Below, one piece after another: positions 23,820-27,303 of a DNA stretch of 27,303 nucleotides. Location: the NCBI GenBank assembly GCA_027858275.1, contig JAQIDA010000313.1, positions 1 through 27,303 on the forward strand. The letters run 5' to 3'. The stretch comes from Candidatus Kapaibacterium sp. (GTDB taxonomy: Bacteria > Bacteroidota > Ignavibacteria > Kapaibacteriales > UBA2268). Both the position numbers and the translations under genes were made by a program. Below the pieces are notes generated by a model that was not told where the DNA came from, did no database searches, and was given only the letters and a program-made list of their open reading frames with translations. Numbering within the stretch: the stretch's first letter is position 1; the number at the start of each line of letters is the position of its first letter.

Positions 23820-24314
23820 ATGTCAAAAGTAATTTGGAAATTCGGCGACGATATTTCGACTGATATTATTTATCCCGGTCGATACATGGCAACGGTGCTC
23901 CCGACTGAGACCCCTGCTTATGCCTTCGATGACAACAAAGAATTAAACAAAATGTTAGTCAACAAAGAAGTGCCGGCGCAAAGCATAATTGTAGCCGACA
24001 AAAACTTCGGTTGCGGTTCGTCTCGCGAGCAGGCTGCGTCCGCACTCAGAGGTCACGAGCTGATAATAGTAGCAAAGAATTTTTCACGTATCTTCCTCCA
24101 AAACTGCATCAATCTCGGTCTGCAAACAGTGGTTTGCCCCGAAATTGAAGCTGATAAGGGAGACGAACTTGAAATCAAATCAGGCAAATTAATCAACAAA
24201 ACAACCGGCAAGGAATTCGCGATTATTCCCCATGCCCCCGCGCAGCAGGAAATTATCGACGCAGGCGGGCTGATTGCTTATACCCGGAAGCGTCTGTTTG
24301 AGATGAATAAGTGA
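23820..24314 (+). CDS. leuD: 3-isopropylmalate dehydratase small subunit
   Basis: The 164-aa partner of the large subunit contains the swivel-domain motif FGCGSSREQAASALRG (about 62-77) and opens with WKFGDDISTDIIYPGRYMA, both typical of LeuD/HacB small subunits. It completes the active site around the substrate carboxylates. It is one base downstream of leuC and is followed by a 12-bp hairpin. Confidence 0.94.
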   Translation: MSKVIWKFGDDISTDIIYPGRYMATVLPTETPAYAFDDNKELNKMLVNKEVPAQSIIVADKNFGCGSSREQAASALRGHELIIVAKNFSRIFLQNCINLGLQTVVCPEIEADKGDELEIKSGKLINKTTGKEFAIIPHAPAQQEIIDAGGLIAYTRKRLFEMNK

Positions 24315-24336
24315 TGTGATTTTTTGACTTCGATCA

Positions 24337-24368
24337 ACTTGTCCAAAGTGAAGAAACTTTGGACAAGT
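24337..24368 (+). terminator. Hairpin after leuCD
   Basis: A perfect 12-bp stem (ACTTGTCCAAAG / CTTTGGACAAGT) with an 8-nt loop lies 22 bp past the leuD stop. No T run follows, so it is either a weak or factor-assisted terminator or an mRNA 3'-end stabiliser. Confidence 0.6.
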
Positions 24369-24477
24369 GTTAGGAATCTTATTTGCACCTGTTATCCTCA
24401 CCCTACAATTTTTCCCCTATTATTTCGTAAATTGCATATCGTAGAAATAGTTAGATATAATAATCGGAAACAGATAG

Positions 24478-25308
24478 ATGAGACGACCTCCTAAAGTTAA
24501 AAAAACATCCTACAAAGGAAAGCCGGACAAACGCCAACAACAAGCAGCGGCGAAACCTGTGGAAAAGCGCAAGGAACCGACTCTTGAGGAAGAGAACGCT
24601 CCCGTTCGCCTGAATAAACTTATTGCCGAAGCAGGTGTCTGCTCTCGTCGCAAAGCAGATGAGTTAATCGCGAGCGGCGCGGTGAAAGTCAACGGCGGAA
24701 TAATTATCGATCTCGGTTCTCGCGCCAAGCGCACCGATTTTATCACAGTGTTCGGCGATCCCGTGAAAATAAATATACATCATATTTATATACTATTGAA
24801 TAAGCCCAAGGATACTATATGTACGACAAAAGATGAAAAAGGTCGTACAACGGTAATGGACATAGTTCGTAAGCAGACCAGAATTTACCCGGTCGGCAGA
24901 CTCGACAGAAACACAACGGGAGTGCTTCTGATGACCAATGACGGCGAAATGGCTCATCGTTTGACTCATCCGAAATTTAATATTCCGAGAACTTATATCG
25001 CCGGTTTGGACGCACCTCTGAAAGCGGAAGCCGCTCAAAAAATCGCCGACGGTTTGGAATTGGATGACGGTAAGACTGCGCCCTGCGATTTATTAATTGA
25101 TCCAAACGACAACAGCACTGTCATTTTAACTATCAGCGAAGGCAGAAACCACGAAGTCAAACGCATGTTCGAAGCGGTAGGATACATAGTCAAACGCCTT
25201 GACAGAAAAGAATTCGGCGGCATCTCTACAAGCGGCCTTCTGCGAGGAAAATACAGACATTTATCCGAAAAAGAGTTAGCGATGATTCGCAATAGAGTAG
25301 GCTTGTGA
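24478..25308 (+). CDS. rluB: rRNA pseudouridine synthase, RsuA/RluB family
   Basis: The 276-aa protein has a basic, Lys/Gln-rich N-terminal extension (1-40), an S4 RNA-binding domain (about 43-95, VRLNKLIAEAGVCSRRKADE) and a catalytic domain with the active-site Asp D143 in GRLDRNTTG. It also has NHEVKRMFEAVGY (about 220-232) near the C-terminus. It converts a uridine to pseudouridine, most likely in 23S rRNA (RluB-type). RsuA-like 16S specificity cannot be ruled out. It is convergent with the helicase gene, separated by 18 bp with a weak 8-bp A/T hairpin (25310-25330) that overlaps the helicase stop. Confidence 0.9.
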   Translation: MRRPPKVKKTSYKGKPDKRQQQAAAKPVEKRKEPTLEEENAPVRLNKLIAEAGVCSRRKADELIASGAVKVNGGIIIDLGSRAKRTDFITVFGDPVKINIHHIYILLNKPKDTICTTKDEKGRTTVMDIVRKQTRIYPVGRLDRNTTGVLLMTNDGEMAHRLTHPKFNIPRTYIAGLDAPLKAEAAQKIADGLELDDGKTAPCDLLIDPNDNSTVILTISEGRNHEVKRMFEAVGYIVKRLDRKEFGGISTSGLLRGKYRHLSEKELAMIRNRVGL

Positions 25309-25326
25309 TCTAATTATTTCAGATAA

Positions 25327-26712
25327 TTAGTTAAATAAATCACCCTGCTCATCATCCGGTTTCAAGAGCAATTCAATCAGCTCTTCATCGTTGGCGGTGC
25401 GAGCTATATCTAGCACTTCTTCGTTGATAATAATATCACTGTATTTCAGCTTGGTTTTAAGAATAATACCCTCATAAGACCGACAACGACTCAAGGCGAC
25501 ATAAGTCTGTCCCGCGGCAAAAGCTCCGCCTTCCATATCAATTATCACATTGTCGAAAGTCAGCCCCTGACTCTTGTGAACAGTGATCGCCCAAGCGAGC
25601 TTAATGGGATACTGAGTAAATTGTCCGAGGACTTCTTCTGAAATTTCGTCTTTTTGTCGATTATATGAGTATTTGGAGTTTTTCCAAGTCATCTTTTTAA
25701 TCTTAATTCGCTTTCCGTCCGGCATTCTCACAAAGATTTTGTCATCTTCAATTTCGTCAATTTTCGCAATTGTTCCGTTCACCCATCGCTTTGCAGGATC
25801 GTTTTTGACGAACATAATTTGTGCGCCGGTTTTGAGGTGCAACGACATATTTGTCGGGAATGATTTCTGATCGAATTTCCCGTCCGTTTCTCCCATAAAC
25901 CATTTGTCATCTTCCTTGAGATCGTTCAGGCGTTTTGTGTTGATCCTGTCAACAGTATTACGTTTTGCGGCGAGCAGAATTCTGAACTCATCGTCAGTCG
26001 GCTCATAATCCGGATCATAGTTGTCATTGATGTCCCGCAGATCGTCGGTAGTTGCTTTGTCCAATCTGATTCTGTCGAGCATATCGATAAAATAGGGATC
26101 AGTCTGCCTGTAGACTTTGCGCAGTTCAACATATACGGGACTGACTTCTCGATAAGACATAGAGCTGAAGAAGTATTGGCTGTCATAATTCTGACCGATA
26201 ATTTCCCACTCTTCACGCTTACAAACCGGCTCAAGCTGATAGCAATCTCCGACCATAAGCAATTGCTTACCGCCGAAAGGCAGATCAATTCCGGAATAAA
26301 ATCTCAGCAGATAGTCCACGGCATCCATAATATCAGCTCGGACCATAGAGATTTCATCGATAATCACCAGATCCAATTTCTTGACAATCTTCTTTTTCAT
26401 CTTATTATAGAAGACCATATCCAAGCGGCTGTCGCCGGGCATCAGCGGCCCAAACGGAATCTGAAAGAATGAGTGCATCGTCACGCCGCCGGCATTAATC
26501 GCCGCAACTCCGGTAGGAGCTGTAACAATGAACTTTTTTGTTGTGTTTTGACAAATATATTTCAAAAAAGTAGATTTCCCGGTACCTGCCTTCCCGGTCA
26601 GAAACACAGAGTGGTTCGTTTCTTCAATCAATCTCAGCGCGTTTTGAAATTCCTTGTTATCAAGGTCCATATTTTCAGGTAAGTCGTCTTCGAAAAAGTC
26701 TTTATCAGCCAT
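25327..26712 (-). CDS. PIF1/RecD-like superfamily 1B helicase
   Basis: The 461-aa protein has Walker A GKAGTGKS (40-47), motif Ia TAPTGVAAINAGG (about 64-76), Walker B IIDEISMV (117-124), GKQLLMVGDCYQLEPV (motif III), a beta-barrel-like insert and a C-terminal motif region AWAITVHKSQGLTFDNVIIDM with GQTYVALSRCR. This is the PIF1/RecD2-type 5'-to-3' DNA helicase signature. Short bacterial PIF1-like proteins of this size are common in Bacteroidota; they likely resolve structured DNA. No partner gene is visible; it is divergent from the protease gene to the right. Confidence 0.88.
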   Translation of the reverse strand: MADKDFFEDDLPENMDLDNKEFQNALRLIEETNHSVFLTGKAGTGKSTFLKYICQNTTKKFIVTAPTGVAAINAGGVTMHSFFQIPFGPLMPGDSRLDMVFYNKMKKKIVKKLDLVIIDEISMVRADIMDAVDYLLRFYSGIDLPFGGKQLLMVGDCYQLEPVCKREEWEIIGQNYDSQYFFSSMSYREVSPVYVELRKVYRQTDPYFIDMLDRIRLDKATTDDLRDINDNYDPDYEPTDDEFRILLAAKRNTVDRINTKRLNDLKEDDKWFMGETDGKFDQKSFPTNMSLHLKTGAQIMFVKNDPAKRWVNGTIAKIDEIEDDKIFVRMPDGKRIKIKKMTWKNSKYSYNRQKDEISEEVLGQFTQYPIKLAWAITVHKSQGLTFDNVIIDMEGGAFAAGQTYVALSRCRSYEGIILKTKLKYSDIIINEEVLDIARTANDEELIELLLKPDDEQGDLFN

Positions 26713-26915
26713 ATATATATTATCAGTCGGATATTTCAGTAAAATTCTTGGTTGTTATAATACGAAATTACTGACAAAAAATGTGATAATCCGGGCATGA
26801 ACTTTTATACAATCGGGATTATTTTTCCACAATCAGTCGGTTATTATGCGATTAATCACTATTTTTGAGAAGTATTTAACATCGACAAAATATCACTAAT
26901 ATATGGAATGTTATT
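26713..26915. other. Divergent promoter region between helicase and peptidase genes
   Basis: The 203 bp is AT-rich and must contain two promoters. ATAATCC (26784-26790) and GGATTAT (about 26816-26822) form a 7-bp inverted repeat followed on the plus strand by TTTTT, which could be a weak attenuator or operator. I cannot place -35/-10 boxes with confidence. Confidence 0.35.
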
Positions 26916-27303
26916 ATGAATAAGATAGTTGGGATTCTCGTTTTCATTTTGGCAGTTTCTCAAAGTTTTGCTGAAGAACTGAACATGCCTTTTATGGATA
27001 AAAATTCCATGGGAGTACATCAATTCATTAAGTCAAACCCCAATGCTGACGGCAGAGATGTTGTGATATTCATACTTGATACGGGTGTCGATCCTTTGAT
27101 AAAAGGACTGACTACAAGCGGATCGGGTAAGACCAAAGTGCTGGATATGCAAGATTTTTCAGGTCAGTTAACCATTACATTGCACATTGCCGAAGAAGAA
27201 AAATTGGGCGAAGACAAATGTTTGAATCATGATGAAACAGTAAGAGTCAGCGGCTTTGAAAAATTAGAATATAAGCCCGGCGACGATGTTTATTATATTG
27301 GAC
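26916..27303 (+). CDS. Tripeptidyl-peptidase-II-like subtilase (partial, N-terminus only)
   Basis: The 129 residues before the window ends start MNKIVGILVFILAVSQSFAEE, a signal peptide. Then come GVHQFIKSNPNADGRDVVIFILDTGVDP and a TSGSGKTKVLDMQDFSG segment. The ILDTGVDP box carries the catalytic Asp of S8 subtilases. Its combination with the preceding FLKANP-like stretch and the following KVLDMQDFSG strand resembles tripeptidyl peptidase II rather than classic subtilisin. The His and Ser residues lie beyond the window edge, so activity cannot be judged. An exported TPP2-like protease would be periplasmic or secreted. Confidence 0.82.
   Translation, partial: MNKIVGILVFILAVSQSFAEELNMPFMDKNSMGVHQFIKSNPNADGRDVVIFILDTGVDPLIKGLTTSGSGKTKVLDMQDFSGQLTITLHIAEEEKLGEDKCLNHDETVRVSGFEKLEYKPGDDVYYIG

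Overview
The window looks like chromosomal DNA of a free-living bacterium from the Bacteroidota/Chlorobiota (FCB) side of the tree, possibly a Kapabacteria- or Ignavibacteria-like lineage. That placement is inferred from several signs. Two large secreted proteins end in type IX secretion (T9SS) sorting domains. A TonB-dependent receptor is paired with a DUF4249 lipoprotein. The base composition is moderately AT-rich, and intergenic gaps hold palindromic repeats. Shine-Dalgarno (SD) sites are present at some genes and absent at others. I see no rRNA, tRNA, CRISPR array, phage or transposase.

Layout. The window opens inside purE (minus strand). A TonB-dependent receptor and a DUF4249 lipoprotein follow on the plus strand. 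From about 3.8 to 11.4 kb, everything on the minus strand appears to form one functional block. The first gene is a sigma-54 activator whose N-terminus is an ArsC/low-molecular-weight-phosphatase domain. It is followed by a 316-bp gap with a good GG-N10-GC sigma-54 promoter candidate, then by a likely operon: a 75-aa conserved-looking small protein, an atypical macro-domain protein, a NarI/DsrM-like membrane cytochrome b, an HdrD-like iron-sulfur protein fused to a response-regulator receiver, a histidine kinase with two cysteine-rich PAS domains, and a stand-alone receiver. Next come a T9SS-secreted subtilisin-like protease (minus), dnaX (plus), a TatD nuclease read in frame into an outer-membrane protein (plus), a TrmH-family methyltransferase (minus) and a 1000-aa IgGFc-binding-like T9SS protein (plus). 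The last part holds leuC-leuD, an RluB-type pseudouridine synthase, a PIF1/RecD-like helicase (minus) and the start of a tripeptidyl-peptidase-II-like subtilase cut by the window edge.

The minus-strand block is the best candidate for an undescribed system. A membrane quinone-linked b cytochrome and an HdrD-like protein would form an electron-transfer complex. The same operon carries its own kinase, a separate receiver, and a receiver welded to the redox enzyme. All three PAS domains in the block (two in the kinase, one in the activator) carry a similar C-x(10-12)-C-x2-C cysteine pattern, and the activator keeps the Cys-Cys-Cys triad and acid of thioredoxin-linked arsenate reductases. This suggests thiol, metal or oxyanion sensing that controls both synthesis (sigma-54) and activity (phosphorylation) of the complex. 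The function is inferred; the domain content and gene order are visible in the sequence.

The second notable item is the TatD/outer-membrane-protein reading frame. It runs without a stop, but has a signal peptide and an internal ATG with an SD-like GAGG exactly where TatD should end.
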